From NCBI GenBank assembly GCA_037367405.1, contig JAZKJV010000608.1, forward strand, positions 682,001 through 746,000: DNA of 64,000 nt, given 5' to 3'. The notes beneath the pieces were generated by a model. It was not told the DNA's origin and searched no databases. It worked only from the letters and a program-made list of their open reading frames with translations. This document shows, one piece after another, positions 43,801 to 49,900 of this stretch (within the stretch, counting starts at the first letter, position 1; each line of letters opens with the position of its first letter). The position numbers were made by a program, and so were the translations under genes. This DNA is from Ottelia alismoides. Lineage: Eukaryota; Streptophyta; Magnoliopsida; Alismatales; Hydrocharitaceae.

Positions 43801-46120
43801 GTAGATAGCGGGGGGGGGGGGGGGTTGAAGTTGGAGTTGATGATACTCTACCTTGACGTCAACAGCGGCAGAGATTTGGAAGTGATTAGTACCTTAGTTG
43901 TTGAGTGAGGTGGCCAAGAGTCTCGATGCCATGCACATGATGGACTTTTTATGCATTCCTCATCAGGGCACATGTGCGAAGTGATCTTATTTTCTCCAAA
44001 GGACAATGATGATGCAAACAGAGAAAGGACTCGAAGAAAGTCTGTGACAAAAGTAGCAGACATGCTATATAGAAGGGGAAAAGCTAGTATACCATCTTTC
44101 TTAACCTGGGGTACATGGATTTCTAAGTCTGTCCCTATCTGATGTTCTCTATCACAGTATCACTGTTCCTTCTCTAAGCTTATCTATAGCCATTCTGATT
44201 AAAATATGATAATAGTCTCTTTTCTCCCACTTAGAAATTTGTTGGAGCGCATCATAGCAAGTAGTTGTGTATGAGAGTTCTAGGCTAGGTCGAGCTCTTG
44301 ATCTTAGGCTACTACCTTGAGAGGATGGAAAGCTCAGTTTAGAAAAGTGATTGTGGAAGATGATATATTCCAAGGGTATTTTTGTAATCTTAGTGAAACG
44401 ATTAACACCATAAACTAGAGGCATATGGTGCAAAATGCATTTTTTGCGCGAATATGTAATTGTGACTTTGACAAGGGTTATCCTCAAATGGAAAAATTCC
44501 ACAAGGACAATCAGTAAATTTGTCACTGTATGCTTAATTTTTTTCTCAATTCACCTTCCGCATTTATGTTCTCAGGATTAAAATCCCCTTGAAACCTTAT
44601 TATTTGCTGGCAGATTCCTGTTTTAAGATATGACCCCTTGTAATCCTGATTATCCAAGCATCATTTTAAATTTTCATACAAACAAACGTCCTATCCTTGT
44701 GTGAGGCCTGGTTAATGTAATTTTACAATCTGATTAATTAAAATTTGGGTGTGGCTCACCTCGAGCTCATACCCTTTTCCTTTCAAAAACAAGTCACATC
44801 CTTAATAGAGAAAAAAGTTGGGATTGGCCGAGAGGTTTCTTCAAAGGACATGCGCCATGCTGCTGAAACCTGCCATATTTAGATCAGTAAATGTTGTGAT
44901 CAGTTGCTTCTTGAACATTTCAGGAAAGGTGCTTCGAGAATATTATCAAGACAAATTTAATTTGAGTATATTTAACTACTTAAACTACACCCTTTCTAGA
45001 CTTTGGAACCTTTCAAATAATTCTACTTGTATTATGGAAATGTATATATATTTACTAACAGTAATTCAATTGTTACATCCAGATATCGAAGATAGGCATT
45101 TTATTTACATTCCTCGACCCTGGTTATCAATCTATTTCCACACATAGGCTTTTATTTTCCTGTCAATTGAGTATTTCAATGGTTGCGTATTTTTTTGTTC
45201 ACAGGATATGTGCAAATTTAACTGACGGAAGATTAATTTTGCCAAAGGGAGACAATCCTGTTTTCTTTACCATTGGGAAAGGCGAGGTTGATTTTCCTTT
45301 TCATTGTTTTTTCTCATATATATATATTATCTATGTACCATAAAATGGTAAAATTTTCGTGCAATTGTTGTACACAGTACATGCTCATTAATAAGCTTGG
45401 GACACATATTTTAGCATACTACATTTTACATTGTCACTTCTTTTGCACAAGTAGACCACTTTTTTCATTCATTATATGCCATTCCCTGCAATTTTGCTCA
45501 ATCTGCTGAGTCGAAATAGCGTCACTGATATTATGAGTGTTTGATAGGCTGCGTAATTAATTTTTTCTCTTTTTTTTTGAATATAGGTATATTCATAATG
45601 TTGAGTTGAGATTTGGAGGTAGAGTCTTTTCTCCTCAACCATTTGTCAATTTCTTAACGATTTTGTTTTATAAATCTAGTTTAGGTGCCTAAGGGCCTTG
45701 AGATGGGAATTGGAACAATGGCTCGAGGAGAAAAGGCAATACTGTATGTCAGCCAAAGGTACTTAACACACTCACCATTTATGCCGATAGAAGGTCTGGA
45801 AGATGTCCAATTCGAAGTGGAGTTGGTACACTTTGTTCAGGTAAACTATTTTCAACTGACGCCTCTATGTGCCTATCATTTATAATTAGATCTATAACCT
45901 GTAAGTTGTAATTATACACTGTTCGTTTCAGCTTCCAATGGATAATAGTATTCCCCCAAAAATTTCTGCTTCATTCAATTTATTCTCTGTTATTTAGGTT
46001 GTACCTAGAAAAATTCATTTCCTTTGTGTTAAGTTACATTATTTTTATTGTCTACAACTTAGGTGAGAGACATGCTTGGTGATGGTCGTCTCATAAAGCG
46101 GCGTATTGTTGATGGAAGAG
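3366..46120 (+). CDS. PAS1: PASTICCINO1-like multi-domain FKBP immunophilin, exons 1-10 (5' portion, incomplete at right edge)
   Basis: Ten consecutive coding exons can be joined by phase: 3366-3382, 3627-3711, 3859-3928, 4105-4202, 5248-5370, 6648-6680, 6853-6911, 45205-45286, 45685-45840 and 46063-46120, 781 nt or about 260 codons. The product matches the N-terminal part of plant PAS1/FKBP72, a co-chaperone-like immunophilin with FKBP repeats, TPRs and a C-terminal membrane anchor, linked to cell division control and very-long-chain fatty acid synthesis. Recognisable blocks are [76 protein letters not shown] and [24 protein letters not shown] repeat 1 covers about residues 30-130 and repeat 2 about 150-240; the third repeat, TPRs and anchor lie beyond the window. 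The start follows from exon phase and the AAATGG context. The N-terminus is shorter than I expect because the lysine-rich stretch before the first FKBP is almost absent. No stops or frameshifts are seen. Confidence in the family is high. Confidence 0.9.
5371..5371 (+). other. GC splice donor of PAS1 intron 5
   Basis: Exon 5 ends AAAGTCAAG followed by gcaagg, matching the strong AG/GCAAG consensus of minor GC-AG introns; the acceptor is TCTTCAG before 6648. Supported by constant residue count at this junction across the family. Confidence 0.7.
5693..6099. mobile_element. hAT-type MITE, copy 1 (407 bp)
   Basis: Begins CATTGTTGTAAAAATC and ends GATTTTTGCAACCTTG, terminal inverted repeats starting CA and ending TG. 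It is flanked by a perfect 8-bp target duplication CTTACATG at 5685-5692 and 6100-6107. The interior is AT-rich with CCGACT/AGTCGG-rich ends and no coding capacity. Two more copies lie at 35971-36368 and 54066-54484. Confidence 0.9.
6125..6280. repeat. Microsatellite-rich tract (ACAT/ATGT)n
   Basis: Runs of ACATACAT followed by TGTATGTATG form a partly palindromic tetranucleotide repeat immediately after MITE copy 1 in PAS1 intron 5. Confidence 0.7.
6340..6500. repeat. GCCTCG/AGGCG-rich fragment of a dispersed MITE
   Basis: The segment is rich in GAGTGCCT, GCCTCGGG and AGGCG motifs, like the ends of the hAT-like MITE at 17954-18161/33350-33881 and the related sequence at 42320-43150. Boundaries are not resolved. 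Confidence 0.4.
7234..7750 (+). mobile_element. 5' LTR and leader fragment of a family-A non-autonomous copia-like element
   Basis: An LTR-like stretch 7234-7500 contains the motifs of the younger family-A LTRs (GGGGCTATATAAG, TTCTCCCGTGGTTTCATTCCCGCTC, then a TTCCATG block). It is directly followed by TGATATCAGAGCGG, a degraded initiator-Met tRNA primer-binding site, and leader sequence to about 7750. The rest is missing and family-B sequence abuts it. An old, truncated insertion. Confidence 0.65.
7750..8491 (+). mobile_element. Family-B LTR element: LTR remnant and 5' internal region
   Basis: About 7770-8150 matches LTR sequence at 34010-34375 (shared AAAGCAATCTA, ATGAAATGAAGTAAAAGTTTAT, GCGTGCTCCTCCCTATCCC). 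A primer-site-like TGGTTACATAGCATGG follows, then degraded coding-like sequence reading [10 protein letters not shown] up to 8491. That frame resumes after the copia insertion at 17503 as [14 protein letters not shown], and the second copy at about 34640 reads [18 protein letters not shown], confirming one element split in two. LTR limits are approximate. Confidence 0.55.
8492..8805 (-). repeat. 3' LTR of the family-A element (minus orientation)
   Basis: Runs TG...CA on the + strand, ends ATATACTCCAACA, and is followed by CTCCCCCTCAAG, the complement of the polypurine tract. Contains the TATA box (TATATATCC region) and the heptad-like GTGGGACTTGG block shared with other family-A LTRs. Confidence 0.85.
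9633..11584 (+). pseudogene. LINE 2 ORF1 (Gag-like, CCHC zinc knuckle), frameshifted
   Basis: The likely start ATG at 9633 (MERWW) corresponds to the ORF1 start of the sister LINE. The frame then breaks several times, often at G runs (9713-9724, 10156-10168). Two zinc knuckles are clear around 9957-10060: [14 protein letters not shown] and [14 protein letters not shown]. Further down, recognisable ORF1 blocks ([39 protein letters not shown]) match the sister copy. ORF1 proteins bind LINE RNA to form the ribonucleoprotein; this one cannot be made intact. Confidence 0.75.
11585..15116 (+). pseudogene. LINE 2 ORF2: endonuclease and reverse transcriptase, decayed
   Basis: The expected start codon reads ATA (11585) where the sister LINE has ATG, followed by the endonuclease N-terminus [11 protein letters not shown]. 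Endonuclease blocks continue to ~12270 with a frameshift at a G run near 12001. The reverse transcriptase is longest at 12971-13861, with AHDSLDW (normally AYDSLDW) and an intact catalytic YADDTLFF near 13617. After a frameshift come the C-terminal blocks [32 protein letters not shown] and the Cys/His-rich zf-RVT region (CLLCEE...EHLFLKCP), ending with a stop at 15114-15116. Multiple stops and shifts make it inactive. Confidence 0.85.
15252..17183 (-). other. Leader/internal region of the family-A element (non-coding apart from the MITE)
   Basis: Short frames on both strands in 16170-16905 lack any recognised domain and resemble the non-coding leader of the 19503-22192 element in position and composition. 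The pyrimidine-rich, T-homopolymer stretch 15360-15620 is low complexity. No gene is called. Confidence 0.5.
15691..16179. mobile_element. hAT-type MITE with GGATGCAAACGG termini
   Basis: Starts ATAGGGATGCAAACGG and ends CCGTTTGCATCCCC; the interior is rich in GGATACGGATA repeats on both arms. Probable 8-bp target duplication ATCTGCCT / ATCTACCG (15683-15690 and 16180-16187, two mismatches). Non-coding. It lies inside the family-A element at 8492-17497. Confidence 0.75.
17184..17497 (-). repeat. 5' LTR of the family-A element (minus orientation)
   Basis: Starts TGTTAGAAAATAAG and ends ACTCCAACG, the terminal A being changed to G. It adjoins the primer-binding site complement CCACTCTGATACCA. 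On the minus strand it contains a TTCCACATCT block 33 bp before TATATAAG, the diverged version of the exact snRNA-type element in the 19503 copy. Confidence 0.85.
17503..17952 (+). mobile_element. Family-B element: 3' internal region and start of the next LTR
   Basis: 17503-17790 continues in frame the degraded family-B polypeptide ([14 protein letters not shown], then a Pro/Ser/Thr-rich stretch). From about 17865 the LTR begins, with GAATTACAAACGTAATGCTGAA also present at 35366. It is cut at 17953 by a hAT-like MITE and resumes at 33882. Confidence 0.55.
18162..18305 (-). repeat. 3' LTR of the copia element (144 bp)
   Basis: TGTTGGGAAAATC...GTTAACA on the + strand, with TATATAGGAGAG (minus-strand promoter region). 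Same length as its partner at 25326-25469. Confidence 0.88.
18313..18777 (-). pseudogene. Copia RNase H domain
   Basis: The minus-strand frame carries [36 protein letters not shown] (SSxEAEY-type catalytic block), [25 protein letters not shown] and TADIFTKAL, the standard C-terminal end of copia Pol. It degrades the RNA strand of the hybrid during reverse transcription. It is separated from the reverse transcriptase by a frameshift around 18720. Confidence 0.85.
18702..19502 (-). pseudogene. Copia reverse transcriptase, C-terminal part (after the nested insertion)
   Basis: Starts at the insertion point with [19 protein letters not shown] and continues through [14 protein letters not shown] and the catalytic YVDDILITG, then [12 protein letters not shown] and the connection region. 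The domain's N-terminal part is at 22198-22470. Catalytic aspartates are present, but the gene is split. Confidence 0.88.
19503..19818 (+). repeat. 5' LTR of the recent family-A element
   Basis: TGTTAGAGTATTTGG...TTTTCTAACA. Contains a self-complementary GGATCTTGGAGAAGATCC, an snRNA-type upstream element and a TATA box. Confidence 0.92.
19589..19640 (+). promoter_or_regulatory. snRNA-type USE plus TATA box in the family-A LTR
   Basis: GTCCCACATCG at 19589-19599 is a perfect match to the plant snRNA upstream sequence element RTCCCACATCG. TATATAAG begins at 19633, leaving exactly 33 bp, the spacing of Pol II-transcribed plant snRNA genes. The right LTR repeats it at 21963-21973 and 22007-22014. 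The older LTR at 17184-17497 keeps the spacing with a mutated USE. Confidence 0.6.
19819..21876 (+). other. Interior of the recent family-A element, non-coding
   Basis: The leader 19980-20660 is C/G-rich with short frames on both strands; 20680-21010 is dominated by A/T homopolymers; 21120-21870 has CAGACTC/CCGACGAGGAGA repeats shared with the other family-A element. No catalytic domain is present. Confidence 0.6.
21877..22192 (+). repeat. 3' LTR of the recent family-A element
   Basis: Same length and ends as the left LTR, preceded by the polypurine tract TTGAGGGGGAG. Confidence 0.92.
22198..22938 (-). pseudogene. Copia Pol segment: proline-rich linker and reverse transcriptase N-terminal part
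   Basis: A (PPPP)n linker from a GGT/GGC-rich tract (22857-22912) is followed by [19 protein letters not shown], a TGA in place of the usual Trp codon after SCK, then [30 protein letters not shown] and YQLDVKNV at the insertion boundary. These are standard copia reverse transcriptase blocks. Confidence 0.85.
22916..23709 (-). pseudogene. Copia integrase core, frameshifted
   Basis: The upper part (23458-23709) reads [18 protein letters not shown] and [22 protein letters not shown] (first two catalytic-core strands). After a frameshift near 23460 the second part gives [27 protein letters not shown] (Glu of the DDE triad) and [10 protein letters not shown]. The region upstream expected to carry the GAG-pre-integrase zinc motif is almost entirely missing. 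Confidence 0.88.
23713..24744 (-). CDS. gag: Copia Gag polyprotein (UBN2/DUF4219 type) with CCHC zinc knuckle
   Basis: An uninterrupted 343-codon frame. The N-terminal [16 protein letters not shown] is the DUF4219-type start; the middle part is the retrotrans-gag/UBN2 capsid-like region ([22 protein letters not shown]); a basic [19 protein letters not shown] stretch precedes the zinc knuckle [19 protein letters not shown] (about residues 246-264). A Ser/Thr/Ala-rich tail follows. It would package element RNA. It stops where a protease should follow; the frame there runs straight into integrase-adjacent sequence. Confidence 0.88.
   Translation of the reverse strand: MIISMSESKADIPSVGAFRGPAPIVKMDGSNYELWAMQFMSMMKSTGKKHILTEEEPVEKTGVNASWEADDAYAKVWLSGTLAIEIANDILHQPTAKDMWDILTATYSQAKNETKILQLQHDIFTIKQNGRPLHSLYTSLRGMFEKLYSFMPLTATPEQQKTYRNATMVGVFLAALDPEYEAARSQILADSTIPPMKEAFHRLSRITVPSTTTNQTASAMAANRGRRGHHHTRGRGPRGRGGRIRPTCTYCHRTGHTEDTCYSKHGFPASARVAEQIEPPSAASLDQRFDDLVARLRGIIPPSGLAHTTESQSDAVASASASTSTSGSTLAFTPGSASHIYPM
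24840..25310 (-). other. GC-rich leader of the copia element
   Basis: Between the primer-binding site and gag lies a GC-rich tract dense in GCGCAGG/GCGCACT motifs, open in several frames but with no domain. Interpreted as the untranslated/packaging leader. Confidence 0.5.
25326..25469 (-). repeat. 5' LTR of the copia element (144 bp)
   Basis: TGTTGGGAAAATC...GTCAACA, adjoining the primer-binding site complement CGCTCTGATACCA at 25312-25325. Unusually short for a coding copia element. Confidence 0.88.
25470..25620 (-). mobile_element. Second partial copy of copia 3' interior, right of the 25326 LTR
   Basis: 25470-25541 repeats the 3' interior sequence found next to the left LTR (CTCCCCCTCAAGATGGAGC...GGGCCCCGTAG), so the order is LTR-interior-LTR-partial interior. 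A short tandem of AGATATCAAGATGGAGCAT follows at 25545-25600. Confidence 0.75.
26270..29774 (-). pseudogene. LINE 1 ORF2: endonuclease, reverse transcriptase and zf-RVT region
   Basis: Starts [18 protein letters not shown] at 29774 (endonuclease). Endonuclease blocks CVYGPCC and [12 protein letters not shown] follow a shift. A 560-codon frame (27390-29072) has the reverse transcriptase: [28 protein letters not shown] and a catalytic box reading FVDD instead of F/YADD. After further shifts come [18 protein letters not shown] and the terminal region [19 protein letters not shown] with [17 protein letters not shown]. At least three frameshifts; inactive as is. Confidence 0.88.
29858..31732 (-). 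pseudogene. LINE 1 ORF1 (Gag-like, CCHC zinc knuckles), frameshifted
   Basis: The start [12 protein letters not shown] at 31732 is followed by [26 protein letters not shown] and [14 protein letters not shown], two zinc knuckles. The frame breaks near a C/G homopolymer (31313-31327) and continues in another frame from 31278 ([16 protein letters not shown], then a conserved body [34 protein letters not shown]) for over 300 codons, then shifts again near 30400. Role: LINE RNA binding. Antisense frames over the region are shadows. Confidence 0.8.
31763..31865 (-). ncRNA. U6: U6 snRNA sequence, full length (103 nt), fused to the LINE
   Basis: Read on the minus strand it begins GTCTCTTCGGAGAC (5' stem-loop; the stem pair is changed relative to the usual GTCCC/GGGAC but still pairs), continues with the ACAGAGA box, the AGC triad and the GCGCAAGGATGACACGC block, and ends in AAATTTTT. 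U6 is the catalytic core RNA of the spliceosome. The flanks lack an upstream sequence element and a properly spaced TATA, and the 3' end runs directly into LINE sequence, so this is a retro-copy, probably silent. Confidence 0.92.
31880..33290. other. Right part of the ATATCG-rich hAT element and GC-rich duplicated block
   Basis: AT-rich non-coding DNA with many ATATCG/CGATAT motifs. Two related GC-rich blocks at about 32580-32710 and 33165-33285 share CATACC..ACC, GGGTCTC.CTGCCCGGTCA, a poly-G run and GGGGGCA; the second lies outside the element boundary. A third relative is at 51150-51185 in the palindrome centre. Confidence 0.5.
33882..35500 (+). mobile_element. Family-B LTR (right part), second internal region and start of a third LTR
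   Basis: 33882-34375 continues the LTR interrupted at 17953 and ends before GTATCAAAGCATGC, a primer-site-like motif. The internal region 34376-35355 encodes a degraded polypeptide ([18 protein letters not shown] near 34640, then a Pro/Ser/Thr-rich frame to 35106). A third LTR start (GAATTACAAACGTAATGCTGAA) is at 35366-35387. The series LTR-interior-LTR-interior-LTR suggests tandem copies or recombination. No pol domain was seen. Confidence 0.5.
35971..36368. mobile_element. hAT-type MITE, copy 2 (398 bp)
   Basis: CAGTGTTGTAAAAGTC...GATTTTTGCAACCTTG with perfect 8-bp duplication CTATTTAG (35963-35970, 36369-36376). Same family as 5693-6099. Confidence 0.9.
36715..37200 (+). mobile_element. 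Family-B LTR/internal fragment
   Basis: 36720-36960 matches the family-B LTR (CTATATAAAGCAACCTATTC, ACAACTTGGCGTGCTCCTC, ACCCC). Degraded interior follows. Ends not resolved. Confidence 0.5.
37441..37504 (-). CDS. Exon-like segment of unrecognised gene (64 nt)
   Basis: On the minus strand a pyrimidine tract TTCTTTTCTCCC and acceptor GGATTGCAG precede an open segment [20 protein letters not shown], then a consensus donor CAG/GTATGT. The acidic/basic helical composition looks like genuine protein. I do not recognise the family and cannot connect it to other exons. It could be an exon of a nested antisense gene, a captured gene fragment, or chance. Confidence 0.4.
37700..38200. repeat. Diverged direct duplication
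   Basis: The stretch ending GTGACCTCATATTATGATTCTAAG near 37890 recurs as GACCTCACACTATGACTCTAAG near 38180, with related preceding sequence (GGTGGACAATCTGGGATCTTG / AGTGGATAGTCTGTGGTCTTG). An old local duplication of roughly 100 bp or more. Confidence 0.5.
38200..39720. other. Unclassified intron sequence
   Basis: 38200-39000 is relatively GC-rich and repeats motifs like CAACTGTAAC and GATTCAGATGTA, like the untranslated part of a retroelement, but no LTR pair, primer site or domain was recognised. 39000-39720 is AT-rich with a short (AT)n at 39477. Confidence 0.35.
39733..39927 (-). CDS. Exon-like open segment ending in a stop, unrecognised
   Basis: The minus strand reads [20 protein letters not shown] then [20 protein letters not shown] and ends [16 protein letters not shown] plus TAA. 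An acceptor-like AAATTAG lies just before the first ATG, so it could be a terminal exon. Composition is protein-like, but I recognise no family. A gene fragment carried by a transposon is an alternative. Confidence 0.35.
   Translation of the reverse strand: MHMSIGYNRSKSKSAEDCSITETLASQMNIVSLATYDPAATFFIKDYGWPYYDRLLSTYETLLE
40088..40212. repeat. Direct duplication of a 29-bp segment 91 bp apart
   Basis: CAAATCTAGCCCTTCATCAA..., ending GCTCAA, occurs at about 40090-40118 and again at 40181-40209. The second copy sits immediately before the LINE 3' fragment and may be a filler or target duplication. Confidence 0.6.
40212..40540 (+). mobile_element. 5'-truncated L1-type LINE tail
   Basis: Encodes the terminal ORF2 block [20 protein letters not shown], comparable to [15 protein letters not shown] of the other LINEs, then a 3' UTR with GTGTGACTCACCTCGACCTC and an AATAAAATAAAATAAT tail. 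A related 3' UTR (GTGTGGCTCACCTCGAGCTC) occurs at 44748, marking a second tail of a family different from LINE 1/2. Confidence 0.65.
40541..45204 (+). other. AT-rich end of intron 7 with MITE-like fragments
   Basis: No coding exon identified. 42320-43150 is a larger relative of the AGGCG-family MITE (CCAAGGTTTCAAAAATG near the left, CTTTTAAACCACCTTGCCTCG and TTTAAATCCATGG near the right). A poly-G run is at 43810-43824. A LINE 3' UTR fragment is at 44735-44790. The remainder is AT-rich and unassigned. Confidence 0.4.
45205..46120 (+). CDS. PAS1: PAS1-like exons 8-10: FKBP repeat 2 and start of repeat 3
   Basis: Exon 8 starts after ttcacag and gives WICANLTDG...FFTIGKGE, matching in length the PAS1 segment between EPYEVKA and VPKGLE. 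Exon 9 (52 codons) carries [18 protein letters not shown] and [10 protein letters not shown]. Exon 10 encodes [19 protein letters not shown] and ends in phase 1 before gttctc. Phase is preserved throughout. No exon for the rest of FKBP repeat 3 was found from 46121 to 64000, so the next intron exceeds 17.8 kb or the gene is broken there. Confidence 0.88.
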
Positions 46121-46599
46121 GTTCTCTCTCTCTCTACAAACATGCTCATATCATCCTTTGTCACTACTGCAGTTATGCATTGCCAACAGCGGTTGAGCAA
46201 AATGAGAACCACATAAGAAGCTACTTAAAATCTAAACCTATCTGTTGCCATATTATGATATCGTGTAGTAAATCAAGTTGATCAAATTTATTTTGAAAAT
46301 AAACAAATTTTGTTGGACGCAGTTTTGGTAATGAGTCAATGTACTGTAATTTGAAAACAGTAACCATCCAATGTTAACACCTCAATATAGAAGACATGGT
46401 TTAGAAAGCTGCAGTGTGACCCCGACAAAGCTGATCTCCTTCCCTTAACTAAACTTGGGCAGACTCCGGGGCTACATTTTCTAATAAAGACTCTCTCTCC
46501 TCTGAACTTCTGAAAATAGCTGCATTTCTTTGAGGGCCCAGCATATTTCCAACATGATGCCTATAGAGATGCACATTATGCTACATATAGACTTCGAAT

Positions 46600-46970
46600 C
46601 TAAACTTTTGACTTGTACATCATGACGTTTCAGGTTTACCCCTGCACTATTAAACTCAGCCCAACACCCATCCCCAATTGTGAGCTTCATGCAAGCCCCA
46701 CCATCTGTCATGAGTCGCTGCCTAACACTCACCTTTATTCGTGAGCTCTGCTCTCCTTTGTTGTCGCTCATGAGTATGCCCTTTGCCCGACTTTAGCTCA
46801 CGAGATCCACCAAGCCAACCTTTATCAAGAGCTCTGCCTAACTCCAACTCATGAGATCTGACAACTCCTACCTCGATAATTAGCTCTGCCCTTTTCCATC
46901 CCAATCTTGTGAGATCCGACAACCATCACCCTGCTCTCAAGCTCTGCCCTCCACTTGCACCTCTTCACTC
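46600..46970. repeat. Imperfect ~65-bp tandem repeat
   Basis: GAGCTCTGCC alternates with CATGAGATCTGACAAC / CACGAGATCCACCAAG at fairly regular distance four to five times. Non-coding, possibly part of an unclassified retroelement. Confidence 0.5.
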
Positions 46971-47349
46971 CAATCTTTGAAAACACCCTACACACTCGTC
47001 CCAAATTGTTACCTCAAAGATTGAGGATGTTGTGGTTGGAGGAGGAGAGGAGAGGTAATAGGAGAGGAGAAACAGTGGGGGAGGGGGAGAGGAGAGGATG
47101 TGAGAAAATGAAGGTGTTAACTAACTGCAAGGTATTTTTTGTTGACGACTTAAGTTTTTAGGGGTGTTTTTGTGAATATGAAGTCACGTGGACATTTGTT
47201 TATATCACCCAGTTATCAATTATTTTTTAAATAAATCATGTTTAAATTTATAACAATTCACTTCAATTTTGTATCACATGAATTGTGTAGGATTTTTCCA
47301 TATGATTTGATCTTGTACAATATAAGTTAATATAATATAATTTAGTTTA

Positions 47350-47560
47350 TTTTTTTAGACGGAACTCAATTATGGTCAGTTCCAAGCTCGGGTAAATGAG
47401 GAAGGTTGTGTTAGGTAGCCGACGACCAACATAAAACAATCGCAGTTAAATTCCTAAATAGTATTTTTTAAAACACTTCCTAAATAGTATTTTTTAAACA
47501 CTATTTAGGGATTTGCTTCAAGACAGTCGGATCTTTTTAACATGAATTTAAGCAAACATT
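47350..47560 (+). mobile_element. SINE fragment carrying a small hairpin insertion
   Basis: GTGTTAGGTAGCCGACGACC and CAGTCGGATCTTTTTAACATG match parts of the SINEs at 51496 and 53553. Between them is a small self-complementary insert with CCTAAATAGTATTTTTTAAA and its inverse, probably a mini-MITE. Confidence 0.5.
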
Positions 47561-47799
47561 ATTTTGTTGAGACGTTCCCTATTAACGACACGTTGCATTC
47601 GAATACAATGAGAAATTGTTAAAGACCGCTACATTGCTGCTTGGATGTAGTACAAAATTTGCGAGTGTTCTTGCATAAAGAATGAATACGAATAAATAAG
47701 CAAGTTCTGCTTCATCTTCGTCAGGATGCAGTCCAAAATTTGCAAATGTTCTCGCATGATGGATGCATACGAGTAGAGAAGATAGTCCAAGAGAGGCTG

Positions 47800-49900
47800 C
47801 ACAAGAAGTTGAGGATATGTAGTTGGAATATTGGCACTTTGACTAGCAAATCGATGAAGATAGTAGATATGATAGAAAGAAGGAAGATTCATATACAATG
47901 TCTCCAAGGGACAAAATGGGTTGGAATAAAAGAAAGGGAGATTGAGAAGACATGCTTTAAATTATGGTATCCAGGTAAAGAGAGGGGTATGGTGTTGGGG
48001 TTGTTGTCCATAAGGATTTGAAGGATAGAATGGTTGTGCAAAGATTTGGGGACCTGTCTATTTTGCTAAAATTGGCAATGGAAAAAAAGTTACAAATATA
48101 ATCACAGTTTATGCGTCACAAGTTGGTTTAGAGGAAATGATTAAACAAGCTTTTTGGGAGAATTTGCCAGACTATTTGCTAAAATTGGCAATGGAATTGA
48201 AGTTATGAATATAATCACAGTTTATGCGTCGCAAGTTGGTTTATAGGAAATGATTAAATAAGCTTTTTGGGAGGATTTGAATAAGATTATGCAAGAAATC
48301 TCACAAAGAGAAATGATTTGCCTAGGTGGAGATCTTAGTGGACACATGAAAAATGATGTTTCAGGGTATGGCAATGTTTATGGAGGTTATGACTTCAGGG
48401 ATAGATCGATGAGAGAAAAGTCATTTTGGATTTTGTAACAGCTTATGACCTTTTAATAGAAAACACTATCTTCAAGAAGATGAAGGAACATTTAATTACT
48501 TATAAGAGCGGCCCGACTAAAACACATATAGATTACTTTGCGTTGAGAAGAAGAGATCAGTTGTGTTGTAGTCTTGTAGAGACTGCAAAGTAATCCCATG
48601 AGAGAGTTGACATCTCAACATCGCTTGCTAGTCATGGATGTACAAATAAAAAGGTTGGCAAAGAAGAGGATGATTCCCATGATCATTAGAACTAAACGGT
48701 GGAATTTTAAGTTGAAGAAATTAAGCTTCAAGGATAATGTTTTAGAAGACTTATCTTGGGATTGTAATGGAAGTACAAACGAGATGTGAGAGGCGGTAGC
48801 ATCTTGTATCTGAAGTGTAGCAAAAGAAATGCTAGGCGAATCTAAGAGAAATTTGGTGGTGGAGTGAATGGGTGCAAAATAAGCTTAAATTAAAAGAGCT
48901 TGCTTTAAAGCTATGTATAAAGATAGAACTGTAGAAACTGTCATAAACTACAAAATAATGAAGAAGGAAGCAAAGAAGGTTGTAAGTGAAGCTAAGTCGA
49001 AAGATTATGAAGGTTTGTAAAAAAAACTTGACTGGAAGGAGGGCCAAAATGATATATTTAGATTGGCCAAAGTAAGAGAAAAAAATATCAAAGATCTTTC
49101 TCAAGTGAGATGCATCAAGGATGAGGAAGGACACATGCTTGTTACTCAAAAGGGTATAGAGACTAGATGGAAACAATATTTCCATAAGCATTTCATTGGG
49201 GAAGGGAATAAAGAGATTACTTTTGGAGGTCTTGCTGGTACTGAATATTACCTGAATCATGCAAGCTATAGATGGATACAAACGAATGAAGTAGATGAGA
49301 CTTTAAAGGTTATGAAACCTGGGAAAGTGGTAGGACATGATGGCATTCCTATAGAATTTTGGAGAGTTCTAGATGAAGAGTGTTTGACTTGGCTCACAAA
49401 TTTATTCAATGTTATTTGGCGAAGCAAGGAAATGCCTGAAGAATGGAGGAGAAGTATTGTGGTGCCTCTTTATAAGAATAAAGGAGACATTCAAAATTAC
49501 TTGAATTATAGAGGTATCAACCGATGAGTCATAATATAAAAATTTAGGAATGTATGATCGAAAGAAGGGTGAGACAAGTTTCCAAAGTAACTGAAAACCA
49601 ATTTGGATTCATTCTAGGTCGCTCAACTATTGAAGATATCCACTTGTTAAGGAGAAAAATGGAGATTTATAGAGTTAAAAAGAACCTCCGTATGATTTTT
49701 ATTGATTTGGAGAATGCTTACGATCCGGTCTCAAGGGAGATATTGTGGAGAGTTTTGGAGAAGAGACAAGTACCTATCCTATACATTAACCTTATAAAGG
49801 ATATGCACAATGTAGGAAATATCGATATCGATATCGTATCGGTCAGCCCGAAAATGAATATATCGAGATATATTGCTGATATATCGACGATATCGGTCTA
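47800..49900 (+). pseudogene. RTE LINE: endonuclease and N-terminal reverse transcriptase
   Basis: Separate frames give the endonuclease start (47740-48021), later blocks of the same domain with stops, and reverse transcriptase blocks PGKVVGHDGIPIEFWR, MPEEWRRSIVVPLYKNKGD, ENQFGFILGRSTIEDIHLLR and the catalytic-core DLENAYDPVSREILW up to the foldback at 49812. A ~75-bp internal duplication occurs near 48065-48240 (TTGCTAAAATTGGCAATGGA repeated). Confidence 0.8.

Larger units (their letters stand above)
6912..45204 (+). other. PAS1 intron 7, 38.3 kb, filled with nested transposons
   Basis: Bounded by the GT donor after exon 7 (GCATG then gtaatc) and the acceptor ttcacag before exon 8; the split codon TG/G joins in frame. 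It contains at least two copia-like elements plus a fragment, two near full-length L1-type LINEs on opposite strands, three or more hAT/MITE insertions and remnants of a fourth LTR family. Transposons on both strands mean the primary transcript would carry several antisense poly(A) tails and LTR promoters. Confidence 0.8.

Noticed and set aside
44818..45147. A + strand 109-codon frame just before PAS1 exon 8, considered as an extra exon
   Set aside because: Exon 7 joins exon 8 at 45205 in phase and in full family length; inserting this segment would add unrelated residues.
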